The notes below the pieces were generated by a model. That model searched no databases. It saw only the letters and a program-made list of their open reading frames with translations, and was not told the origin of the DNA. From positions 62,001 to 126,000 of the forward strand of contig FZQZ01000005.1 of assembly GCA_900199555.1 (NCBI GenBank): a stretch of DNA of 64,000 bases, written 5' to 3'. A program made the position numbers and the translations under genes. Shown here piece after piece: positions 10,701 through 17,099 of this stretch (within the stretch, counting starts at the first letter, position 1; each line of letters begins with the position of its first letter). Origin of the DNA: Prevotellaceae bacterium MN60 (GTDB lineage Bacteria; Bacteroidota; Bacteroidia; Bacteroidales; Bacteroidaceae).

Positions 10701-11366
10701 CTCAGCAGTACCGCGAGTAACAGGGCGCTCAGGGCTCATAGCACGATCGCGGAAACGCTTAACAAACTCCTCGTTAACCAATGGACGGATATCCTCCTGA
10801 TCCATCATCTCAATCTTGTGATACTCGTGAGAGGTGCGGAAACCATCGAAGAAGTTTACGAAAGGTACGCAGGTCTCGAGAGTTGCCAAGTGAGGAACGG
10901 CGGTGAGGTCCATAACCTCCTGTACTGAACCAGAACAGAACATAGCGAAACCGGTCTGACGGCAAGCCATAACGTCCTGGTGGTCACCGAAGATACACAG
11001 TGAGTGAGAAGCCAGCGTACGAGCAGAAACGTCGAATACGCAAGGAATCAGCTCACCAGCAATCTTATACATGTTAGGAATCATCAGGAGCAGACCCTGA
11101 GAAGCGGTGAAGGTGGTGGTGAGAGCACCAGCCTGCAGTGAACCGTGAACGGCACCAGCTGCACCAGCCTCTGACTGCATTTCCTGAACTGAGACGTTCT
11201 GGCCCCAGAGGTTCTTACGACCACGGGCAGCCCACTCGTCAACATGCTCCGCCATAGGAGATGACGGGGTGATGGGGTAGATAGCAGCTACCTCCGAGAA
11301 CATATAGCTCACGTGAGCTGCAGCCTCGTTACCATCACAGGTGATAAATTTCTTTTCTTTAGCCAT
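7791..11366 (-). CDS. nifJ: Pyruvate:ferredoxin (flavodoxin) oxidoreductase
   Basis: The 1191-residue single-chain PFOR oxidises pyruvate to acetyl-CoA and CO2 and reduces ferredoxin or flavodoxin. Domain order is the standard one: pyrimidine-binding domain I with YPITPSSPMAEHVDEWA near residue 30, then domains II and III, a two-cluster ferredoxin domain (CIQCNQCAYICP near 690, CLGCGNCADICP near 747), and the C-terminal TPP domain with the third-cluster motif ACSGCGE near 820 and GDGASYDIGYGG plus EVYSNTGGQ (975-1020). Full length, with no damage seen. Monocistronic, with promoter 11453-11483 and terminator 7731-7772. Together with PFL it gives the cell two anaerobic routes from pyruvate. Confidence 0.97.
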   Translation of the reverse strand: MAKEKKFITCDGNEAAAHVSYMFSEVAAIYPITPSSPMAEHVDEWAARGRKNLWGQNVSVQEMQSEAGAAGAVHGSLQAGALTTTFTASQGLLLMIPNMYKIAGELIPCVFDVSARTLASHSLCIFGDHQDVMACRQTGFAMFCSGSVQEVMDLTAVPHLATLETCVPFVNFFDGFRTSHEYHKIEMMDQEDIRPLVNEEFVKRFRDRAMSPERPVTRGTAENPETFFTHREASNTYYNNVPEVVEKYLGEISKITGREYHLFSYYGAEDADRMIILMGSATDAAREAIDYLNANGQKVGMISVHLYRPFSVKHLLASVPKTVKRIAVLDRTKEPGANGEPLYLDVKDAYYDVEDRPLIVGGRYGLGSRDTTPAQIISVFNNLAMPEPKNHFTVGIVDDVTFTSLPEVEEIALGGKGMFQAKFFGLGADGTVGANKNSVKIIGDNTDKYCQAYFSYDSKKSGGFTCSHLRFGDTPIRSTYLVTTPNFVACHVQAYLHMYDVTRGLQKNGQFLLNTIFDADELEKFMPNKVKRYFAQNNITVYTINATKIAQEIGLGNRTNTILQSAFFRITEVIPVELAVEKMKAAALKSYGAKGQDVVDKNYAAIDRGGEYQLLTVKPEWANLPDDEAKADNAPAFVKELVRPINAQAGDLLKVSDFVKHNTVDGSWEVGTAAYEKRGVEAFVPAWNKDNCIQCNQCAYICPHAAIRPFVLDENELKGFAAAEDTIEMKAPAAMKGMHFRIETSVLDCLGCGNCADICPGNPKTGKALTMVPFNPDAADMVQEAKNWEYLVKDVKSKQNLVDIKSNVKNSQFAQPLFEFSGACSGCGETPYVKLLSQLFGDRQMIANATGCSSIYSASIPSTPYTKNEKGQGPVFNNSLFEDFCEFGLGMALGNKKMKERVAKLLQEMIDGNASDEYKALAAEWIANKDDAEKTKEIAPRLRELIAESAAKGCPTCKELQTLDHYLVKRSQWIIGGDGASYDIGYGGLDHVIASGEDVNILVLDTEVYSNTGGQASKATPLGAIAQFAAQGKRIRKKDLGMIATTYGYVYVAQIAMGADHAQTLKAIREAEAWHGPSIIIAYAPCINHGLKAKGGMGKSQAEEKKAVECGYWHLWRYNPALAEEGKNPFSLDSKEPNWENFHDFLLGEVRYLSVKKAYPNEAEELFAEAQRMAQLRYKSYIRKSQENWED

Positions 11367-11452
11367 TTTAATAATCTAAATGTATTAAATGATGTAATAT
11401 CTACTTTTCTATTATTAATACCTAAAAACAAGTATTTGTTTATAAACGCGTG

Positions 11453-11483
11453 CAAAGTTACAAATAATTCTCTTAATTGCAAA
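11453..11483 (-). promoter_or_regulatory. Promoter of nifJ
   Basis: On the minus strand: TTTG (11480-11483), 19 bases, TAACTTTG (11453-11460). The leader is about 85 bases. Confidence 0.8.
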
Positions 11484-11578
11484 GCAGAGTTAGCAAAATA
11501 TTACTAAATATTTTCTCTTTTTCACCTATTATTAATATTCATGCAAAATAAATTGAAAAAGAAAAACGCCTATAACGC

Positions 11579-12358
11579 TTATCCCATGACTACATCGAGA
11601 ACCATCATCAAGACAAAACCGATGGCAAAACCGATGGTGCTGAGATTGCTATGCTGACCATTAGAGGCTTCGGGAATGAGCTCTTCTACAACGACATAGA
11701 ACATGGCGCCAGCAGCAAAGGCAAGCATATAGGGAAGGAGGGGAAGTAGGAGAGAGGCTAAGAGTAAAACGGCAAGGGCTCCAATGGGTTCTACGGCACC
11801 GCTTAATGTGCCTATAGTGAACGACTTCCACTTGGAATTGCCTGCTGCACGCATAGGCATAGAGATAATGGCGCCCTCGGGGATATTCTGAATGGCAATA
11901 CCCAGCGCCACAGCAATAGCACTGGTGAGCGAGATATGAGAGAAACCACTCTCGGCACCAGCAAAGACAACACCTACAGCCATACCTTCGGGGAGATTAT
12001 GGATGGTAACAGCAAGGGCCAGCATCGCAGTGCGCGAAAGGCGGGAATGAGGGCCCTCGGGCTTGTCGGTTCCAATATGCAAGTGGGGGGTCAACTCGTC
12101 AATCAACAAGAGGAAGCCCATACCCAGCAAGAAGCCCATGGCAGCAGGGAACACCGACCATTTTCCACTATCGGCAGCCATATCCATAGCAGGTATCAAC
12201 AACGACCATACGGATGCAGCTACCATCACGCCTGATGCAAAGCCTAACAGCATCTTTTGCAGGCGTAGGGGCATCTCGTCTTTCATCATAAAGACAAAGG
12301 CAGAACCGAGCATCGTGCCCAATAGTGGTATCAACAATCCTATAATCAGCGTCATCAT
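11579..12358 (-). CDS. ZIP-family divalent metal transporter (GufA/ZupT type)
   Basis: A 259-residue inner-membrane protein with about eight hydrophobic helices. The paired metal-site motifs of the ZIP family are present: HNLPEGMAVG in the fourth helix region and IQNIPEGAIIS in the fifth. Known ZIP proteins of this type import zinc, iron or manganese down a gradient; the metal cannot be fixed from sequence. The long His-rich loop of some ZIPs is short here (ELTPHLHIG). It is divergent from the FKBP gene at 12446, with back-to-back -7 boxes at 12375-12382 (minus) and 12405-12412 (plus). Confidence 0.88.
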   Translation of the reverse strand: MMTLIIGLLIPLLGTMLGSAFVFMMKDEMPLRLQKMLLGFASGVMVAASVWSLLIPAMDMAADSGKWSVFPAAMGFLLGMGFLLLIDELTPHLHIGTDKPEGPHSRLSRTAMLALAVTIHNLPEGMAVGVVFAGAESGFSHISLTSAIAVALGIAIQNIPEGAIISMPMRAAGNSKWKSFTIGTLSGAVEPIGALAVLLLASLLLPLLPYMLAFAAGAMFYVVVEELIPEASNGQHSNLSTIGFAIGFVLMMVLDVVMG

Positions 12359-12374
12359 TTGCTATTTTATTCTG

Positions 12375-12382
12375 CAAATATA
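12375..12382 (-). promoter_or_regulatory. -7 box of the ZIP transporter gene
   Basis: TATATTTG on the minus strand, 17 bases before the ATG. No clear -33 element was seen. Confidence 0.45.
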
Positions 12383-12404
12383 GGAATAAATCACAGAAAA
12401 ATTG

Positions 12405-12412
12405 TATATTTG
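12405..12412 (+). promoter_or_regulatory. -7 box of the FKBP gene
   Basis: TATATTTG on the plus strand, 33 bases before the ATG at 12446. No good -33 element was seen. Confidence 0.45.
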
Positions 12413-12445
12413 CATCGATATTTATGATAGTTTAGTAAGAAATAG

Positions 12446-12844
12446 ATGAAAAAGAGGGAATATATTCAGGCAAATATAGACTGGCTCATCGCAAAGTCTA
12501 AAGAGGAAGGCGTCAAGGCGCTTCCCAAAGGTATCTATTATAAGGTGCTGGCAGAGGGTAATCCGACAAGTGCTCAGCCCACAGCACGCAGTATCATCAC
12601 AGCCCACTATACGGGCAAGACCATCGACGGAAAACAGTTTGATAGTAGTCGTGGCGGTGTACCTCTGGCTTGTCGTCTTTGCGACCTTATCGAGGGTTGG
12701 ATTATTGCCATGCAGCAGATGCATATTGGCGATAAGTGGGAAGTATATATCCCCGCAGAAATGGGCTATGGCAAGTTTTCGCAGCCTGGCATTCCGGGTG
12801 GTTCGACACTTATCTTTGAAATAGAGTTGCTGGGCGTTGCGTGA
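12446..12844 (+). CDS. FKBP-type peptidyl-prolyl cis-trans isomerase
   Basis: A 132-residue cytoplasmic protein with one FKBP domain: ITAHYTGKTIDGKQFDSS, the central GWIIAMQQMHIGDKWEVYIPAEMGYG segment and the ending GSTLIFEIELLGV are all diagnostic. A short charged N-terminal helix (residues 1-30) precedes the domain, and there is no signal peptide. It catalyses proline isomerisation and probably helps folding. One unusual point is CRLCDLIEGW, which carries two cysteines close to the binding pocket. It stands alone on the plus strand; a hairpin at 12859-12899 separates it from the convergent flavodoxin gene. Confidence 0.92.
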   Translation: MKKREYIQANIDWLIAKSKEEGVKALPKGIYYKVLAEGNPTSAQPTARSIITAHYTGKTIDGKQFDSSRGGVPLACRLCDLIEGWIIAMQQMHIGDKWEVYIPAEMGYGKFSQPGIPGGSTLIFEIELLGVA

Positions 12845-12858
12845 TGACAATATAGTGA

Positions 12859-12899
12859 GTTCCAACCTGTTATGAATAGACTCATAGACAGGCTGGAAC
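12859..12899. terminator. Hairpin between convergent FKBP and flavodoxin genes
   Basis: GTTCCAACCTGT pairs with ACAGGCTGGAAC (one mismatch). Neither side has a good T run, so termination is a guess based on its position. Confidence 0.4.
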
Positions 12900-12928
12900 A
12901 TCGGATAACTGCATTATACAATATTGAA

Positions 12929-13423
12929 TCAAAGGTTAGGGAGTATATCTGCTATCCACGCATCGATACGTGTATCAGTCTTGTCGTCTTCGTTGACATC
13001 GTCGAGAGGAAGACCAACAAACTTACCATCAACGACAGCTTCTGAGTCGTCGAAGGTGTAACCATCTGTATCTACGGCACCTACAATCTTGGCACCGCTA
13101 TCCTTAATACCATTATACAGCTCACCAAGACCACCTACAAAGGTGTCGCCATAGCTCTCGCAGTCGCCACAACCAAAGAGGGCAATGGTCTTAGCGTTGA
13201 GGTCGGCACCCTGCAGCACCTTTAATCCGTCATACCAGTCATCCTGCAGTTCGCCAGCGCCCCATGTAGAGGTACCAAGAATCAGGTTTTGATGGTTGTT
13301 AACTACATCGGCAGTGAGATCTTGTACATTGATAACCTCACATCCCAACTTCTGGGCTATTTTCTCTGCGATAGCTTCGCATGTTCCTGTAGAGGAACCA
13401 TAAACTACAATTGTTGTGTTCAT
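12929..13423 (-). CDS. fldA: Flavodoxin
   Basis: A 164-residue FMN protein of the long-chain flavodoxin class. The phosphate-binding loop is YGSSTGTCEAIA (residues 8-19); the FMN-stacking loops are GTSTWGAGELQDDW (near 50-63) and GCGDCESYGDTF (near 88-99). It carries single electrons between redox enzymes when iron is scarce. Likely partners encoded in this window are PFOR (donor) and the PFL activase (acceptor), by analogy with E. coli; this is inference. Monocistronic, with a full promoter at 13460-13490. Confidence 0.95.
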   Translation of the reverse strand: MNTTIVVYGSSTGTCEAIAEKIAQKLGCEVINVQDLTADVVNNHQNLILGTSTWGAGELQDDWYDGLKVLQGADLNAKTIALFGCGDCESYGDTFVGGLGELYNGIKDSGAKIVGAVDTDGYTFDDSEAVVDGKFVGLPLDDVNEDDKTDTRIDAWIADILPNL

Positions 13424-13459
13424 TTTATTATTAATCTAAATAGCGTTGAAAAATCATGG

Positions 13460-13490
13460 CAAAGGTACGACGAAATCCTCGTTGGCGCAA
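13460..13490 (-). promoter_or_regulatory. Promoter of the flavodoxin gene
   Basis: On the minus strand: TTGC (13487-13490), 19 bases, TACCTTTG (13460-13467). Confidence 0.75.
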
Positions 13491-13645
13491 TACTTAAAAC
13501 TGGGTGTTTTAGCGTTGTAGGATGCAACATATATCATGAAACACGATTAGCAAATAGTAGGTATTCAAAGGGTAGTGGAGCAACGAAAAAACAACTTAAG
13601 GCTATGAATTTCTCATAAAATGCGAGGAAATACAAAAAAATAGCG

Positions 13646-13653
13646 TAACTTTG
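13646..13653 (+). promoter_or_regulatory. -7 box of the PanE-type gene
   Basis: TAACTTTG, 29 bases before the ATG at 13683. Confidence 0.5.
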
Positions 13654-13682
13654 CCGAAACATTGTAAAATATAGTTGTCAAT

Positions 13683-14603
13683 ATGAGATACGGAATCATT
13701 GGTACAGGAGCCATCGGAGGATATTATGGAGCAAAACTGGCTTATGCAGGACAGGAGGTACACTTTTTGTTGCATAGTGACTATGAGTATGTAAAAGAGC
13801 ACGGATTGCAGGTGGATTCTTGCGAGGGTTCTTTCCATCTGAACAACGTGAATGCTTATCAGCATACTGAGGAGATGCCACCGTGTGATGTAGTGCTAGT
13901 TGGTCTTAAATCCGTGAACAACAGTAAACTGCAGACGTTGCTACCACCATTGCTTCATACTAATACACTCGTGATTCTTATTCAGAATGGTATTGGGGTA
14001 GAGGAGGATGTGCAGAAGATGTTTCCGGAGGTACAACTGGCAGCAGGATTAGCATTTATATGTTCTGCAAAGACGGAACCAGGCATTGTCAGACATCAGT
14101 TTTATGGAAGTATCAATCTGGCCAACTACTCATGTCGTGACGAGGCACTGATGCTTGCCGTAGTGGATGAATTCCGTCATGCTGGCATAGAGACGGGGCT
14201 CATAGAATATCATGAGGCACGATGGAAGAAGGCTGTATGGAACATGCCCTTCAATGGTATGACGGTGGCACTACACACACAGACCGACCTGTTACTAAAG
14301 AATGAGTCGACCAGACAACTGATTCGCGAACAGATGATGGAGGTGGTCAGCGCAGCACAACATCTGGGTGTAAAGAACCTTGATGCCTCGTTTGTGGACA
14401 AGATGATAGAGTCGACTGATGCGATGATACCTTATTCGCCATCTATGCGACTGGACTACGACTTCCATCGTCCGATGGAGATATACTATCTGTACACGCA
14501 TCCCTTAGAGATAGCCCGCGAGGCTGGCTGTAGAATGCCGAAACTGGAAATGCTAGAGGCGGAACTCCGGTTTATTGAGGCTAATTATCATGTCAATATT
14601 TAA
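13683..14603 (+). CDS. panE: 2-dehydropantoate 2-reductase (ketopantoate reductase)
   Basis: A 306-residue NADPH-dependent reductase that converts ketopantoate to pantoate in pantothenate and CoA synthesis. The N-terminal Rossmann fold has GTGAIGGYYGAKLA (residues 7-20). LIQNGIGVEE (near 100) is the conserved ketopantoate-binding segment, and the catalytic lysine lies in RWKKAVWNMPFNGMT near 180. The C-terminal ApbA_C helical domain is complete. ApbA/PanE paralogues on other 2-keto acids exist, so the exact substrate is not certain. Single gene, with its own -7 box and a strong terminator. Confidence 0.88.
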   Translation: MRYGIIGTGAIGGYYGAKLAYAGQEVHFLLHSDYEYVKEHGLQVDSCEGSFHLNNVNAYQHTEEMPPCDVVLVGLKSVNNSKLQTLLPPLLHTNTLVILIQNGIGVEEDVQKMFPEVQLAAGLAFICSAKTEPGIVRHQFYGSINLANYSCRDEALMLAVVDEFRHAGIETGLIEYHEARWKKAVWNMPFNGMTVALHTQTDLLLKNESTRQLIREQMMEVVSAAQHLGVKNLDASFVDKMIESTDAMIPYSPSMRLDYDFHRPMEIYYLYTHPLEIAREAGCRMPKLEMLEAELRFIEANYHVNI

Positions 14604-14612
14604 TAATCAAAA

Positions 14613-14639
14613 AGCGACTCCCTAAAGAGTCGTTTTTTT
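14613..14639 (+). terminator. Terminator of panE
   Basis: CGACTC (14615-14620) pairs with GAGTCG (14627-14632), followed by seven T residues. Confidence 0.8.
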
Positions 14640-14667
14640 AATCTTAGTATACATTTTTTTGTTTTTC

Positions 14668-14698
14668 TTGCAAATTAGAAATTTATTTTCTATATTTG
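14668..14698 (+). promoter_or_regulatory. Promoter of the PAP2 gene
   Basis: TTGC (14668-14671), 19 bases, TATATTTG (14691-14698). The leader is about 90 bases. Confidence 0.75.
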
Positions 14699-14791
14699 CA
14701 GCATCAATTATTATTAATGTGTGCCCTTAATATATACCAATAGCTAAAAGAGCTAAAACATAAGGAAGAGGGAAATAAACTTATAGATATT

Positions 14792-16636
14792 ATGAATACC
14801 AGACATTATTTTACATTAGTAGTCGTTGCCCTGTCATTACAGGTCAACGCAAACAACTACCGAGACATCGAACCTCTTGTGCTCGAAGTACCCGAAATGA
14901 AGGCCGAGCTAGTCAGACTGCCCGAGCAGTCGCTCATCAGCATGGGCATGGAAGCTCCTATGACCACCCCCAAGCTGGATTTCGACTTTTTTAAGTCGAA
15001 GACAAATCAGGGTGTAAAGCCTTACAAGTTCATGGACGATTTGACCTTCGTTGGTGTGCCTCTGTTTTTAGCAGGATGGGGCATCAAGGGCGACAAGGCG
15101 TTGTTCCGCGTCAATCAGAAAGCAGAGAAGGGTGGCAAGAAGAATACACAGCTACTTACCGACTTCAAGACGGGTATCGACGACTACACACAGTTCTTTG
15201 GCCCAGCCGTAGTGGTAGGTCTGAAACTGGGTGGCTATGAAGGTCGCAGCGACTGGCCTCGTCTGTTAGCCAGTGCCGGTATGTCGTATGCTATCATGGC
15301 GGGCTTCGTCAATGGTATCAAGTACACGGCCAAGGAGATGCGCCCCGATGGTTCCACCGCCAACTCGTGGCCCTCAGGCCATACAGCTACATCCTTCGTA
15401 GGAGCCACCTTGCTCCACAAGGAGTACGGACTCACTCGCTCGCCTTGGTGGTCGGTGGCAGGCTATGGTGTGGCCACGGCAACGGGTGTGATGCGTGTGC
15501 TGAACAATCGTCACTGGATTAGCGACGTTTTGTCGGGAGCAGGTATCGGTATCATGTCCACTGAGCTGGGCTATGCCCTCTGCGACCTGATGTTCAAGGG
15601 TAGGGGACTGCTGCGCAACGATATGGTGATAGATAAGGAAAAACCTTCATTCTTTAGCATCTCTATGGGTGTGGGCCTTGGCAACAAAGATCTAGAGTTT
15701 GATGCGTCGGGCGAGAAGGTAAGCCTCAAGTTCCGCGCCGCCACAGTGGTTGATGCCGAGGGAGCCTATTTCTTCAACAAGTACGTTGGTGTGGGTGGTC
15801 GCCTCAGGGTAAGAGCACAGTCGGTCAAGGACTTCGGCGACTTTGCCAATTACGTGGCTGTTGAGGATTATTATGCATGGGAGGCCATGCAACCTCACTA
15901 TGAGGCAGCTTTCCCCGGTGACTATACAGGAACCCCTGCTGAGAACATGAGCATCTATCTGAACAAAATTGGCTATCGCACTGATTCGGAGAGCGCATGG
16001 AATAACAACGCACCCGTCACCGACAGCTATGGCATCGTGAAGAGCGACCACATCACCGAGTTTACGGGCAGCATCGGTGTATACTTCAACCTGCCTCTCG
16101 GCTCCAGCTTTTCCCTTGGAGCCAAGGCTCTGATAGGCCGTTCAATCACTCAGGAACTGGATATCGATGGTCACGCCGAGGGTAACGTTAAGGATATCAG
16201 TTACACGATGTCGCTCGACAATCGTCCTGGACATAAGGAGACTAATGGTGACCCTAGCTTGTCGCTCAACGACCTGCAGTATCCTAACAATACGGGTGAG
16301 AAATGGAGCGACGAATGGGCATACCTGACTGTGGGTGCCAAGTCGTCCACCTCGTTTGGTACAGGTATTTCGCTCACCTATCGCTACAAGTCGAACTTCT
16401 CTTGGCGTGTCTTCTGTGACTACGACTACACCCGCAAGGACTTTACTGCCACCTACGATCCCTTCCATTTCGTGGAGAGAAGTATGACCTCTGGCGCCAG
16501 CTACCTGATAGACTTAGCACAAATGGCTTGGACAGGCGAATATGCCGATGGCTTGGGTGTGGTGGCCAGAGAGTATAAGAGTCGCAAGTATATGAACTAC
16601 TGGACACTTGGCCTCTCATTCTTGGTGAATTTCTAA
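14792..16636 (+). CDS. PAP2-family phosphatase with C-terminal barrel domain
   Basis: A 614-residue exported protein (signal peptide ending near VNAN). Residues about 55-275 form a PAP2/acid-phosphatase domain carrying all three signature motifs: KYTAKEMRP near 177, SGHTATSF near 194, and RVLNNRHWISD near 238, with the catalytic histidines present. Residues about 285-614 alternate polar and hydrophobic in strand-like blocks and end in a terminal Phe (LGLSFLVNF), as outer-membrane barrels do. The usual PAP2 protein is 200-250 residues, so the barrel is an extra domain. It may remove phosphate from lipid A or lipids at the outer membrane (inference). Confidence 0.78.
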   Translation: MNTRHYFTLVVVALSLQVNANNYRDIEPLVLEVPEMKAELVRLPEQSLISMGMEAPMTTPKLDFDFFKSKTNQGVKPYKFMDDLTFVGVPLFLAGWGIKGDKALFRVNQKAEKGGKKNTQLLTDFKTGIDDYTQFFGPAVVVGLKLGGYEGRSDWPRLLASAGMSYAIMAGFVNGIKYTAKEMRPDGSTANSWPSGHTATSFVGATLLHKEYGLTRSPWWSVAGYGVATATGVMRVLNNRHWISDVLSGAGIGIMSTELGYALCDLMFKGRGLLRNDMVIDKEKPSFFSISMGVGLGNKDLEFDASGEKVSLKFRAATVVDAEGAYFFNKYVGVGGRLRVRAQSVKDFGDFANYVAVEDYYAWEAMQPHYEAAFPGDYTGTPAENMSIYLNKIGYRTDSESAWNNNAPVTDSYGIVKSDHITEFTGSIGVYFNLPLGSSFSLGAKALIGRSITQELDIDGHAEGNVKDISYTMSLDNRPGHKETNGDPSLSLNDLQYPNNTGEKWSDEWAYLTVGAKSSTSFGTGISLTYRYKSNFSWRVFCDYDYTRKDFTATYDPFHFVERSMTSGASYLIDLAQMAWTGEYADGLGVVAREYKSRKYMNYWTLGLSFLVNF

Positions 16637-16700
16637 GCAATAAATAAGATAATAGGGTATTTGGTGAGTGGTGAATGGTGAGTAGAAATTAGTAAACAAA

Positions 16701-16730
16701 AAAGAGATAAGTTTTTCAACTTATCTCTTT
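16701..16730. terminator. Bidirectional terminator
   Basis: AAAGAGATAAG and CTTATCTCTTT-type arms pair around TTTTTCAA, with A/T tracts on both sides. It serves the PAP2 gene (plus) and the tRNA-Lys pair (minus). Confidence 0.75.
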
Positions 16731-16738
16731 TATTTTAG

Positions 16739-16811
16739 TACACCCGCAGAGGCTCGAACTCTGGACACCCTGATTAAGAGTCAGGTGCTCTACCAACTGA
16801 GCTACGGGTGC
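16739..16811 (-). tRNA. tRNA-Lys (CTT)
   Basis: 73 nt on the minus strand. Acceptor arms GCACCCG/CGGGTGT with discriminator A; anticodon stem CTGA/TCAG with loop CTCTTAA, anticodon CTT. The T arm contains GTTCGAGCC. Identical to the second copy at 16842. Confidence 0.95.
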
Positions 16812-16841
16812 AAACGAAAACTTATTTATTATTCTCTTTTG

Positions 16842-16914
16842 TACACCCGCAGAGGCTCGAACTCTGGACACCCTGATTAAGAGTCAGGTGCTCTACCAAC
16901 TGAGCTACGGGTGC
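16842..16914 (-). tRNA. tRNA-Lys (CTT), second identical copy
   Basis: 73 nt on the minus strand and identical to the gene at 16739-16811. It is the promoter-proximal member of the pair; 30 bases separate the copies. Confidence 0.95.
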
Positions 16915-16936
16915 AACGTTTTTCGTTTTGCGGGTG

Positions 16937-16968
16937 CAAAGGTAGTAACTTTTTATGAAACGACCAAA
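16937..16968 (-). promoter_or_regulatory. Promoter of the tRNA-Lys pair
   Basis: On the minus strand: TTTG (16965-16968), 20 bases, TACCTTTG (16937-16944). Confidence 0.8.
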
Positions 16969-16998
16969 TTATTTCTGTTGTTTTTTTAGAAAACAATG

Positions 16999-17089
16999 AA
17001 AAAAGACCCAAATTCCGAAGAAATGGGCCTTATTTGTCGTATAAAGGACAGTTCCACCTATGGAATTATACAACACAGATGGAACTGTC
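16999..17089 (-). terminator. Two successive terminator hairpins after hppA
   Basis: On the minus strand the first stem is GACAGTTCCA/TGGAACTGTC (17047-17089). The second is AGGCCCA/TGGGTCT (17004-17030), followed by six T residues. Confidence 0.7.
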
Positions 17090-17099
17090 TTTATCTGTA

